The notes under the pieces: generated by a model
Database searches by the model: none
Told to the model about the DNA's origin: nothing
What the model saw: only the letters and a program-made list of their open reading frames with translations
Shown here: piece after piece, positions 51,478 to 58,773 of the stretch
How positions within the stretch are numbered: position 1 is the first letter of the stretch
Layout of the letters: every line of letters begins with the position of its first letter
Origin: Opitutaceae bacterium EW11
GTDB lineage: Bacteria > Verrucomicrobiota > Verrucomicrobiia > Opitutales > Opitutaceae
NCBI GenBank assembly: GCA_003054665.1
Contig: QAYY01000020.1
Span: 62,001 to 126,000, forward strand
Direction: 5' to 3'
DNA: 64,000 nucleotides
Translations under genes and position numbers: made by a program

Positions 51478-52518
51478 ATGGACTATCGAAATCTAGGCAG
51501 ATCGGGATTGAAGGTGCCGGCGCTCAGCCTCGGCACGGCGACCTTCGGAGGAACAGGAGATTTCTTCGGAGCCTGGGGTTCCACCGGTGTGGAGGAAGCG
51601 TCCCGCCTGGTGGACATCTCGCTCGAGGCGGGCGTCAACCTGTTCGATTCGGCCGACGTCTACTCCGACGGCCGCGCCGAGGAAGTGCTGGGAAAGGCGA
51701 TACGCGGGAAACGGGATCGCGTGCTGATCTCGACCAAAGGCGCCCTGCGCGTCGGGCTGGGCCCGAACGACGCCGGCACGTCGCGGTTCCATCTCGTCCG
51801 GGCCGTCGAAGCCAGCCTTCGCCGTCTCGGCACCGACTACATCGATCTGTATCAGCCGCACGGATTCGATGCGTCGACGCCCGTCGAGGAGACGCTCCAA
51901 GCCCTCGACGAACTGGTTCGATCCGGCAAGATCCGGTACCTGGGCGCATCGAACTTCTCCGGGTGGCAGTTGATGAAGTCGCTCGCGTATTCCGACCGCC
52001 ACGGTCTGGCCCGGTATGTCGCGCACCAGAGCTACTATTCCCTCGTCGGCCGCGACTACGAATGGGAGCTGATGCCGCTGGGGCTCGATCAGGGCGTGGG
52101 AGCCGTGGTCTGGAGCCCGCTCGGCTGGGGACGGCTGACCGGAAAAATCCGCCGCGGACAACCCCCGCCGAAGCACAGCCGGCTCCAGACCAAGCTCGTC
52201 GTGGACCTGGGTCCCCAGGTCGACGACGAACGCCTGTACCGCGTGATCGACGCCCTCGATGCGATCTCGGCCGAAACCGGCAAGACCGTTCCCCAGGTGG
52301 CGATCAACTGGCTGCTCCAGCGCCCCACGGTCTCCACCGTGATCATCGGCGCCCGCGACGAAGAGCAGCTCCGGCAGAATCTCGGCGCCGCCGGATGGAC
52401 GCTCGACCGCGACCAAATCGCACGACTCGACGCCGCGAGCGCCACACCGAAGCCCTGGCCGTATTACCCGTATTGGGGAGAGAGCGGCTTTCACGAATTG
52501 AACCCGCCCCCGGTATGA
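51478..52518 (+). CDS. Aldo/keto reductase
   Basis: 346 residues from ATG 51478 (MDYRNLGRSGLKVPALSLGT). The AKR (alpha/beta)8 barrel is complete with the catalytic tetrad: Asp and Tyr in 'NLFDSADVYSDGRAEE', Lys in 'VLISTKGALR' and His in 'YIDLYQPHGFD'. The NADPH-binding end is 'VSTVIIGARDEEQLRQNLGA'. It belongs to the YghZ/Tas-like, potassium-channel-beta-related branch; cytoplasmic, reducing aldehydes or ketones, exact substrate unknown. It is convergent with the split M56 protease gene, with only 24 bases between the stops. Confidence 0.94.
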   Translation: MDYRNLGRSGLKVPALSLGTATFGGTGDFFGAWGSTGVEEASRLVDISLEAGVNLFDSADVYSDGRAEEVLGKAIRGKRDRVLISTKGALRVGLGPNDAGTSRFHLVRAVEASLRRLGTDYIDLYQPHGFDASTPVEETLQALDELVRSGKIRYLGASNFSGWQLMKSLAYSDRHGLARYVAHQSYYSLVGRDYEWELMPLGLDQGVGAVVWSPLGWGRLTGKIRRGQPPPKHSRLQTKLVVDLGPQVDDERLYRVIDALDAISAETGKTVPQVAINWLLQRPTVSTVIIGARDEEQLRQNLGAAGWTLDRDQIARLDAASATPKPWPYYPYWGESGFHELNPPPV

Positions 52519-52542
52519 GCAGCCTGTGCCCGGCGTACCCGG

Positions 52543-53928
52543 TCAACTTTGATCGAAACCCAGATTCTCCGGGACGCGTTTCGCGGGGCGCGTCGGCATC
52601 TTGGTTGTCGGCACGGTCTGATCGACGATCTCGAATTTGGGGTCGTTGAACCAAGCCTGCCCTTCGCCCGCGATGAAGAATCCGAAGTAAATCCCCTCGG
52701 CCTCGTTCGGTACGTCGAGGACCACGGCGTAATTCTTCCAGTCGGTCGTTCCCTTGGGCGCACGACCTTGAAGATTGTCGAATGCCAGCACGCGCGAACC
52801 CAGTCCGCTCAGCCCGTCGACGCGCATCCAGACGTTTGCGGAGCGCTCGATGGCCTCGGTCTTGATCCAGGCGCTGAACCGGACGCGTTTGCCCCGGTAA
52901 TCCTCGGCCGAAATGCTCTGCATGAAGCCGCCGAAGCCGGGCGCGTCGGGCACGATGGACTTGATATAAGCGCTCACCGGTTTCACGTGCGGCTGCGAGC
53001 GATCGAGTCCGACGGCGTACCCTTCCGCTCTTTCTCCGTTCTTCTGCCATCCAGCCGGCGCCGAGGTGGTCACGGTGTCGCCGACCGTCGACGGCTTCGG
53101 CGTATCTGCCGCACGTGCCGGCCGCGTCAGCGCGAGCACGGCGACTATTGCCAGCAACCCTGATCCCGCCACCACCGACCACGAGGTCGAGGTCCGATAT
53201 TTGGCTATCATCTGAATTCTCCTTTTGAGTTGTTGTTTGTTTTCGAAGATCCCGACGGCTGCCGGAGATCCGCCTTGTCCGCCGACGACTCCCAGGACCT
53301 TCAGGAGAGCGGCACCGTACGCGCACGCCTCTGCAGAAGGCGCGCGGCGCATGACAAATTCGTCGCAGGCATGCTCACAATCGAGCCGGGCCGCCCGGGC
53401 GCCCAGCCAGACGAGCGGGTTGAACCAGTGGACGATTCGCGCCCACTCGAGCAGGCCGAGCGCCCAGGCATCCCGGCGCTTCCAGTGGCCCAGCTCGTGA
53501 CGAAGAACCCAGTGAAGTTCTTCGTCGGATACCGCTCCTGCGAAGCCCGCCGGAATCAGGATCCGGGGCGCCCACGTTCCGGCCACGGCAGGGGCGGAGA
53601 CACCCGAGGAGACCACCAGCGGCACCTCGCTCCGAATCGACAATTCGGATTTAACCCGCGCCAACGCCCGCATCAGCCGATTCTCAGGGAGCATTCTTCC
53701 CCTCGCGACGCTCCGCCAGAAAACGGCGATCTTCGCCGCCCGAAGGCACGCCAGAACCAGGACTCCGCCCATCCACGCCCAGCCGAGCACCGCGCCAGGT
53801 GTGGCTCGCAGTGGAAGCGGGCCAGGCCGCGCGGCCACCTCGTTGGCAAAAGAAAGCGACTCATCGGGACCCGCTGCCCCGTCGCCCACGCCCGGCATCT
53901 TCGTCGCGACAGACCGGCTCTTCGTCAC
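52543..53928 (-). CDS. M56 (BlaR1-like) membrane protease, main part of a split gene
   Basis: 461 residues if it starts at GTG 53928, which overlaps the stop of the upstream 68-residue frame (GTGA). It has a membrane helix (about 48-63), the zinc-protease motif HELGH (144-148) in 'VLRHELGHWKRRDAW', the third-ligand region 'CEHACDEFV' and a last membrane helix (about 250-268; 'SVVAGSGLLAIVAVLAL'). Residues 280-461 form a beta-rich exported domain resembling carbohydrate/galactose-binding modules ('YRGKRVRFSAWIKTEAIE', 'GIYFGFFIAGEGQAWFNDPK'), not a penicillin-binding sensor. The first two helices normally present in BlaR1 are encoded by the preceding frame, so the protein is either two subunits or a frameshifted gene. 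Open codons upstream of 53928 are not protein-like. Confidence 0.8.
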   Translation of the reverse strand: MTKSRSVATKMPGVGDGAAGPDESLSFANEVAARPGPLPLRATPGAVLGWAWMGGVLVLACLRAAKIAVFWRSVARGRMLPENRLMRALARVKSELSIRSEVPLVVSSGVSAPAVAGTWAPRILIPAGFAGAVSDEELHWVLRHELGHWKRRDAWALGLLEWARIVHWFNPLVWLGARAARLDCEHACDEFVMRRAPSAEACAYGAALLKVLGVVGGQGGSPAAVGIFENKQQLKRRIQMIAKYRTSTSWSVVAGSGLLAIVAVLALTRPARAADTPKPSTVGDTVTTSAPAGWQKNGERAEGYAVGLDRSQPHVKPVSAYIKSIVPDAPGFGGFMQSISAEDYRGKRVRFSAWIKTEAIERSANVWMRVDGLSGLGSRVLAFDNLQGRAPKGTTDWKNYAVVLDVPNEAEGIYFGFFIAGEGQAWFNDPKFEIVDQTVPTTKMPTRPAKRVPENLGFDQS

Positions 53929-54131
53929 GGCACTCCGAGCGGGCTCCAGGCGACTCGCACGGACACGGGGACGATCAGGGCCAGTCCAAGCAGCACCCAC
54001 GCGACAAACAGCATGCGCGCCGGTATGGATCGTCCCACGACACGACGCACCAGAAGCAGCAGGAGAATCATCACGCCGCCGCGCAGCGAGGCGGACAGGA
54101 ACGCACCGGCAAGCACATGAAAGACGTTCAC
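53925..54131 (-). CDS. N-terminal two-helix fragment of the BlaR1-like protease
   Basis: 68 residues from GTG 54131, which overlaps the BlaI stop (GTGA). It encodes two hydrophobic helices ('LSASLRGGVMILLLLLVRRV' and 'ARMLFVAWVLLGLALIVPVS') and ends 'WSPLGVP' at TGA 53925. This is exactly the N-terminal part expected of an M56 antirepressor. The downstream frame is shifted by -1 and begins with a GTG overlapping this stop. Either it is a separate subunit translated by coupling, or a single-base indel or frameshift has split the gene. Confidence 0.7.
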   Translation of the reverse strand: MNVFHVLAGAFLSASLRGGVMILLLLLVRRVVGRSIPARMLFVAWVLLGLALIVPVSVRVAWSPLGVP

Positions 54132-54505
54132 CGCCGGCCTTTCTTCGCCTTGAGAATGGCCTCGAGCTCCGCGATTTCGTCGCGGCTGAGATCGGCACGT
54201 TCGCAGAAATGGACAACGAGCGATCCCGCGGCGCCCTGGAAAACGCGCTGCAGAAACGAGTCGCCTTCGGCTTCGACGCACTCCTCGCGCTTGAGCAACG
54301 GCCGGTAAACGTTGGCTTTTCCCTCGCGCTCCACGCCGAGCACCCCTTTCTCGACCAACCTGGCCAAAAACGTATTCACCGTTTTCAGCTTCCACTCCCG
54401 TTCCGGAGGCAGGGCGGAAAACACTTCGGACGCGGCGATCGGGTGTTTCGACCAGACCACGTTCATCACTTCCCACTCCGCACTCGATATTCTCGGCGAT
54501 TCCAT
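54128..54505 (-). CDS. BlaI/MecI-family transcriptional repressor
   Basis: 125 residues, typical length. The winged helix is 'ISSAEWEVMNVVW', 'AASEVFSALPPEREWKLKTV', 'NTFLARLVEKGVLGVEREGK' and 'NVYRPLLKREE', followed by the dimerisation helices. In BlaI/BlaR systems the membrane protease triggers inactivation of the repressor; here the M56 gene follows immediately with a GTGA overlap. Twin palindromes lie 2-42 bases upstream of the start. No beta-lactamase is adjacent, so the regulon is probably another envelope process. Confidence 0.94.
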   Translation of the reverse strand: MESPRISSAEWEVMNVVWSKHPIAASEVFSALPPEREWKLKTVNTFLARLVEKGVLGVEREGKANVYRPLLKREECVEAEGDSFLQRVFQGAAGSLVVHFCERADLSRDEIAELEAILKAKKGRR

Positions 54506-54506
54506 G

Positions 54507-54547
54507 TCCTACAAATGTAGGAGGAGACATGTCCTACACTTGTAGGA
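54507..54547 (-). promoter_or_regulatory. Twin BlaI-type operators
   Basis: Two 16-base perfect palindromes, TCCTACA-AA-TGTAGGA (54507-54522) and TCCTACA-CT-TGTAGGA (54532-54547), are spaced 25 bases centre to centre. The TACA-N2-TGTA core is the known BlaI/MecI recognition pattern. They end two bases before the repressor start codon, so autorepression is expected. Confidence 0.88.
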
Positions 54548-54603
54548 CGTCAAGGCCGAATCTGGTTCTTTCACCCAGACGTAGCACGCCAACGCCCAGC
54601 TTC

Positions 54604-55488
54604 TCAGCCGCGGCGGTCTTTGAAGGTCAGTTCGGCGATGCCGCTTTTGTCGAGGTGACCCAGCCCGACGGCCGTCATCCGGTCGTACTGGAGTTTCGTC
54701 GCGGCGGAGAGGGGCAGCTGAAGTCCGGCTTGCGCGCCCAAGGTCCAGGCGATGCCGGAATCCTTCGCGGCATGCGCGGCGGAGAAGTAGCAGTCGTGCG
54801 AGCGGTTCTGCATGTCTTCTCCGTCGGTCTTGAGCACCTGCGAAGCTGCGCCCGTTTCGGCGAAAACCTCGCGCAACATCGTCAGGTCCAGGCCGAGCGC
54901 GCTTCCCAAGCCGAGCCCTTCCGCGAGCGCAGCGGTGTTGATATTCATGACCAGATTGACCAGCGCCTTCACCTGCGCCGCGCTGCCGGAGGGGCCGATG
55001 TAGCGCAGCGAAGAGCTGAGCTTCTCCAGAATCGGGCGAACGGCCTGGAAGGAGGACTCCTCTCCTGCACACATGAGGTAGAGCGTTCCGGCGCGGGCCT
55101 GCGGAATCGACGACGCCATGCACGCCTCGATCGCCTCGGCGCCAGCCGTGCGGGCCCGGCGCTGCGCCTCGACGTGCACCGCGGGGGTGAGCGTGGCGCA
55201 ATTCACGAAACGTTTTCCGCGCGCCCCCTGGAGCAGCGAATCGCCGGCTTCGGCAAACACCGCCAGCTGGGCCGCGTCGTCGGAGACCACCGTGAAGATC
55301 ACGTCGGCCGCCGCGGTGACCTCGGCGAGCCGCGTCGCCGCTTTCACGTCGAGTTCCCGGGCGAGCGCCTCGGCGGTCGGCGCATGCGCGTCGTACACCG
55401 CCACGATGGCGTAACCCGATTCGGCCAGCCGACGTGCCATGTTGGCGCCCATTCGGCCGACCCCGACGAAAGCGATTCGCTGATTCAT
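54604..55488 (-). CDS. NAD(P)-dependent beta-hydroxyacid dehydrogenase-family protein
   Basis: 294 residues from ATG 55488 (MNQRIAFVGVGRMGANMARR). The N-terminal Rossmann domain has GxGxxG-like 'GVGRMGANMARRLAESGY' and 'VIFTVVSDDAAQLAVF'. The C-terminal helical domain has the catalytic Lys in 'AAQVKALVNLVMNINTAALA' and 'AAHAAKDSGIAWTLG'. This is the 3-hydroxyisobutyrate/tartronate-semialdehyde reductase family. The substrate-binding motif, normally D-x-P-V-S-G-G, reads 'EACMASSIPQA' here, so substrate specificity or activity may be altered. Cytoplasmic; divergent from the molybdenum hydroxylase genes. Confidence 0.88.
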   Translation of the reverse strand: MNQRIAFVGVGRMGANMARRLAESGYAIVAVYDAHAPTAEALARELDVKAATRLAEVTAAADVIFTVVSDDAAQLAVFAEAGDSLLQGARGKRFVNCATLTPAVHVEAQRRARTAGAEAIEACMASSIPQARAGTLYLMCAGEESSFQAVRPILEKLSSSLRYIGPSGSAAQVKALVNLVMNINTAALAEGLGLGSALGLDLTMLREVFAETGAASQVLKTDGEDMQNRSHDCYFSAAHAAKDSGIAWTLGAQAGLQLPLSAATKLQYDRMTAVGLGHLDKSGIAELTFKDRRG

Positions 55489-55887
55489 GCGCGCAATGAG
55501 CACGGAAAGACGGGAAACGAAAGCGGTCGGGCAGTTCTCCGGCGTTTTTTCCCCTCGTTCAGTGTCGTTCCGGCAGGTGAGGGGCCGCCGCCGCGACGGT
55601 GCCGGCGCCTCTCCTTCTGTACCCAAACCTCCCCTACAGACGTCGCCGGCCTCCCCACGCTTTGCCTCTGGGCCGCAGCAGCAACGACGCTGCTGGCCGC
55701 TTGGCCATAAGCACGCTTCCACGAGGGCGCGAACCGTGCTTCTACGCGCGGGACAGCCCCCCGATCCCGGCCTGGAATATTGCCCCGCCGGCTGCGGGGG
55801 CCATGATCCGCAGCGATGCGCGCGACGAGCCGATCCCGGCAAACCGCGTTCCGCGCAGGATCCCCTCCCCGTCAACCCAGACACGCC
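55489..55887. other. 399-base divergent intergenic region with two inverted repeats
   Basis: This region should hold the promoters of the dehydrogenase (reverse) and the hydroxylase operon (forward). It contains CAGCAGC/GCTGCTG (55676-55682 with 55689-55695) and AAGCACG/CGTGCTT (55709-55715 with 55735-55741). No supportable gene was seen in it. Confidence 0.5.
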
Positions 55888-56367
55888 ATGGCGGAATCGA
55901 TTGCATTCACTCTCAACGGCAAAGCCGTTCGCGTTAACGTCGCCCGCGATCGGACCCTGCTCTGGGTCCTCCGCACGGAGCTCGGACTGACCGGAGCCAA
56001 GTTCGGCTGCGGCGAAGGGCACTGCGGCTGCTGCTCCGTGCTCGTCGGGAAAAAGTCCGTGCGCTCGTGCAACGTTTTCATCGGCGACGTCGAGGGCAAG
56101 GACGTCGTCACGATCGAGGGCCTAGCGAAAGACGGAGAACTCCACCCGCTGCAGAAGGCGTTCATGGCAAACGACGCCCTCCAGTGCGGGTTCTGCACGC
56201 CCGGCATGATCCTCACCGCGTTCAGTCTGCTGCGCGACAATCCCCAGCCCACGCGCCAGCAAATCGTCGACGGCATGGAGCAGAACCTCTGCCGCTGCGG
56301 AGCCCACGCACGGATTGTCAAAGCCGTCGAAACCGCCGCCGCCGAAATGAAAGGAGGCGGCCAATGA
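55888..56367 (+). CDS. Molybdenum hydroxylase 2Fe-2S subunit (isoquinoline oxidoreductase alpha-like)
   Basis: 159 residues from ATG 55888. It carries two [2Fe-2S] clusters: a plant-ferredoxin-type set (Cys41, 46, 49, 61 in 'GCGEGHCGCCSVLV...RSC') and the helical set (Cys100, 103, 135, 137 in 'QCGFCTPGM' and 'NLCRCG'). This is the small electron-transfer subunit of xanthine-oxidase-family enzymes. There is no signal peptide, but the partner has a Tat signal, so it is probably exported by hitch-hiking. Its stop overlaps the next start (AATGA at 56364-56367). No FAD subunit follows, which points to the two-subunit periplasmic type that passes electrons to a cytochrome. Confidence 0.94.
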   Translation: MAESIAFTLNGKAVRVNVARDRTLLWVLRTELGLTGAKFGCGEGHCGCCSVLVGKKSVRSCNVFIGDVEGKDVVTIEGLAKDGELHPLQKAFMANDALQCGFCTPGMILTAFSLLRDNPQPTRQQIVDGMEQNLCRCGAHARIVKAVETAAAEMKGGGQ

Positions 56368-58559
56368 ACTCGCCGATTTCGTCCGATTCCGAAGCCGCCG
56401 CGTCACCGACGTCCGGCGTCGCCCCCCTCCTGAGCCGTCGCGACTTTCTGCAGCGCATGGCGACGGGCATCGTCGTCGTAGTCGCCCTGCGCGACGCGGA
56501 GCTTTTCGGAGCCGAAGAACCGACCCGCCCGGTCGCGAATCGGCAGGGCCTGCCCACGGACTTCAACGCCTTCCTCCGCATCGGCGAGGATGGGCGGATC
56601 ACGTGTTTCACGGGCAAGATCGAGATGGGCCAGGGCCCGATCACGTCGTTGCCCCAAATGCTCGCCGACGAACTCGAGGCGCCGATCGACGCCATCGACA
56701 TCGTGATGGGCGACACCGAGCTCTGCCCCTATGACGCGGGGACCTGGGGTTCGCTCACCACCCGGGCTTTCGGACCGGCGTGGCGGGCCGCCGCGGCGGA
56801 AGCCAAGCTCGTTTTGATCGAACTCGCCTCGGAGGCGCTCGGCGTGCCCGTCGCGCAACTCGTGGCGAAGGATGGCGCCGTCTTCGACCCGAAAAACCCG
56901 AGCCGCCGCAAGACGTACGGCCAGTTGTCCCAAGGCAAACGCATCGAGCGAAAGGTCACGGTGAAGCCCACGCTCAAGGAGCCGTCGCAGTTCGCGATCA
57001 TGGGCAAGCCGATGCTCCGGCGCGACGCGCGGGAGAAAGTGACGGGGCAGGCGAAATACTCCGGCGACATCCGGCTTCCGGGCATGCTCTACGCGAGGAT
57101 CCTGCACCCGCCGGCGCACGGGGCCAAACGGATCAGCCTGGATACAAGCGCGGCGAAACAGATTCCCGGCGCGATCGTGCTGGTAGACGGCGATCTCGTC
57201 GCGGTCCTGCACGAGCTTCCCGACATCGCCGAATCCGCCCTGGGCGAAATCAAGGCCGAGTGGGATCTCCCCAAGACCGGCGTGAACGACCGGACCATTT
57301 TCGATCACCTGCTGAAGACCGCCGCACCGGGCCGCGTGGTGAAGAAAGACGGCGACCTCGAGACCGGCCGCAAGCAGGCCAAGCGCATCCTCGCGGCGAA
57401 TTACCTGAACGGATACGTCGCCCACGCGCCGATCGAGACGCACACGGCGCTGGCTTCGTTTGAGAACGGCAAGATGACAGTCTGGGCGTCCACCCAGAGT
57501 CCGTTCGGCGCCCAACGCGAAATCTCCCAAACACTCGGGCTTCCGCTGGAAAAGGTGCGCGTGATCACGCCCTTTGTCGGCGGAGGATTCGGCGGAAAAG
57601 CGGCCAACGGCCAGGCTGTCGAGGCGGCTCGCCTGGCCCGGCTCGCGGGAAAACCGGTGCAGGTGATGTGGACGCGGGAGGAGGAGTTCTTCAACGACAC
57701 GTTCCGCCCTGCGGCCGTGGTGAAGATCGAGGCGGGTCTCGACGACGCGGGGCGGATCGCGTTCTGGGACTTCGACGAGTATTTCGCGAGCGAGCGCGGA
57801 GCGGATCATTTCTACGACATCCCGCATCACCGCACGCAGACGCACACCAACGGCCCGACGGGCGCCCCGGGGACCCATCCGTTCGCGACCGGCGCGTGGC
57901 GCGCTCCGGGGAACAACACCAATTCGTTCGCCCGCGAGTCCCATATCGACGCCCTTGCGATCGCGGCGGGCATGGACCCGGTGGAGTTCCGCCTCAAGCA
58001 CCTGGAAGACGAGCGCATGATCCGTGTGTTGAAAGCGGCGGCCGAACGCTTCGGGTGGAAACCGGCGGTCGGCCCGAGCGGTCGCGGTTACGGCGTGGCG
58101 TGCGGCATCGACGCCGGGAGTTACGTGGCGGCCATTGCCGAGGTGGAGGTCGACCGGACCAAGGGCACCGTCCAGGTGAAGCGCGTGGTCTGCGCGCAGG
58201 ACATGGGAATCGTGATCAATCCCCAGGGCGCAACGATCCAGATGGAGAGCTGCATCACGATGGGCCTCGGCTATTGCCTCACCGAAGAGCTGCACTTCAG
58301 CGACGGCGCGATGACGGATACGAATTTCGACAGTTACGAAATCCCGCGCTTCTCCTGGATTCCCAAGATGGAGACCGTGATCGTCGAAAACAACGCCCTC
58401 GCCCCGCAGGGTGGAGGCGAACCGGCCATCGTTCTCATGGGCGGCCTGATCGCCAACGCCGTTCACGATGCCATCGGCGCGAGACTGCTGCAGCTTCCTA
58501 TGACCCCGGCCCGTATCCGCGAAGCCCTGCAGTCGGCGCCGGCGACCAAGCCGAGCTGA
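56364..58559 (+). CDS. Molybdenum hydroxylase large subunit with Tat signal (isoquinoline oxidoreductase beta-like)
   Basis: 731 residues from ATG 56364, preceded by a strong ribosome site (AAGGAGG, 56351-56357). The N-terminus carries a twin-arginine signal, 'LSRRDFLQRMATGIVVVVAL'. Conserved molybdopterin-binding stretches include 'GKIEMGQGPITSLPQMLADE', 'VGGGFGGKAANGQAVEAARL', 'GAWRAPGNNTNSFARESHID' and the active-site Glu region 'QGGGEPAIVLMGG'. The two-subunit form without FAD domain is that of isoquinoline 1-oxidoreductase and aldehyde dehydrogenases of the periplasm, hydroxylating N-heterocycles or aldehydes. Substrate unknown. No XdhC-like maturation gene is in the window. Confidence 0.93.
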   Translation: MNSPISSDSEAAASPTSGVAPLLSRRDFLQRMATGIVVVVALRDAELFGAEEPTRPVANRQGLPTDFNAFLRIGEDGRITCFTGKIEMGQGPITSLPQMLADELEAPIDAIDIVMGDTELCPYDAGTWGSLTTRAFGPAWRAAAAEAKLVLIELASEALGVPVAQLVAKDGAVFDPKNPSRRKTYGQLSQGKRIERKVTVKPTLKEPSQFAIMGKPMLRRDAREKVTGQAKYSGDIRLPGMLYARILHPPAHGAKRISLDTSAAKQIPGAIVLVDGDLVAVLHELPDIAESALGEIKAEWDLPKTGVNDRTIFDHLLKTAAPGRVVKKDGDLETGRKQAKRILAANYLNGYVAHAPIETHTALASFENGKMTVWASTQSPFGAQREISQTLGLPLEKVRVITPFVGGGFGGKAANGQAVEAARLARLAGKPVQVMWTREEEFFNDTFRPAAVVKIEAGLDDAGRIAFWDFDEYFASERGADHFYDIPHHRTQTHTNGPTGAPGTHPFATGAWRAPGNNTNSFARESHIDALAIAAGMDPVEFRLKHLEDERMIRVLKAAAERFGWKPAVGPSGRGYGVACGIDAGSYVAAIAEVEVDRTKGTVQVKRVVCAQDMGIVINPQGATIQMESCITMGLGYCLTEELHFSDGAMTDTNFDSYEIPRFSWIPKMETVIVENNALAPQGGGEPAIVLMGGLIANAVHDAIGARLLQLPMTPARIREALQSAPATKPS

Positions 58560-58773
58560 GCGAGCGCACCCCGGTCCGCTTCGCAACGAGGCCGCGGACC
58601 GCGCCGCCGCCAGGGTCCCTCGCGGAAACATGTATCCACGTTTCCCGCTCAACGGCTCCCGGCAGACGCCAGAACGCAAAACCGTGCGCCGCCTTCCTCC
58701 TTTGAACAGTCTCCAGAGTGAACGGATTATCGCTGGCCCCGCCGCGACATCGTTTCCTTACTGTCTTCCACCC

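Noticed and set aside
53929-54216. N-terminal extension of the M56 protease frame up to 54216
   Set aside because: The added residues are Arg/Ser-rich without helices and overlap the BlaI gene; the expected helices are in the other frame.
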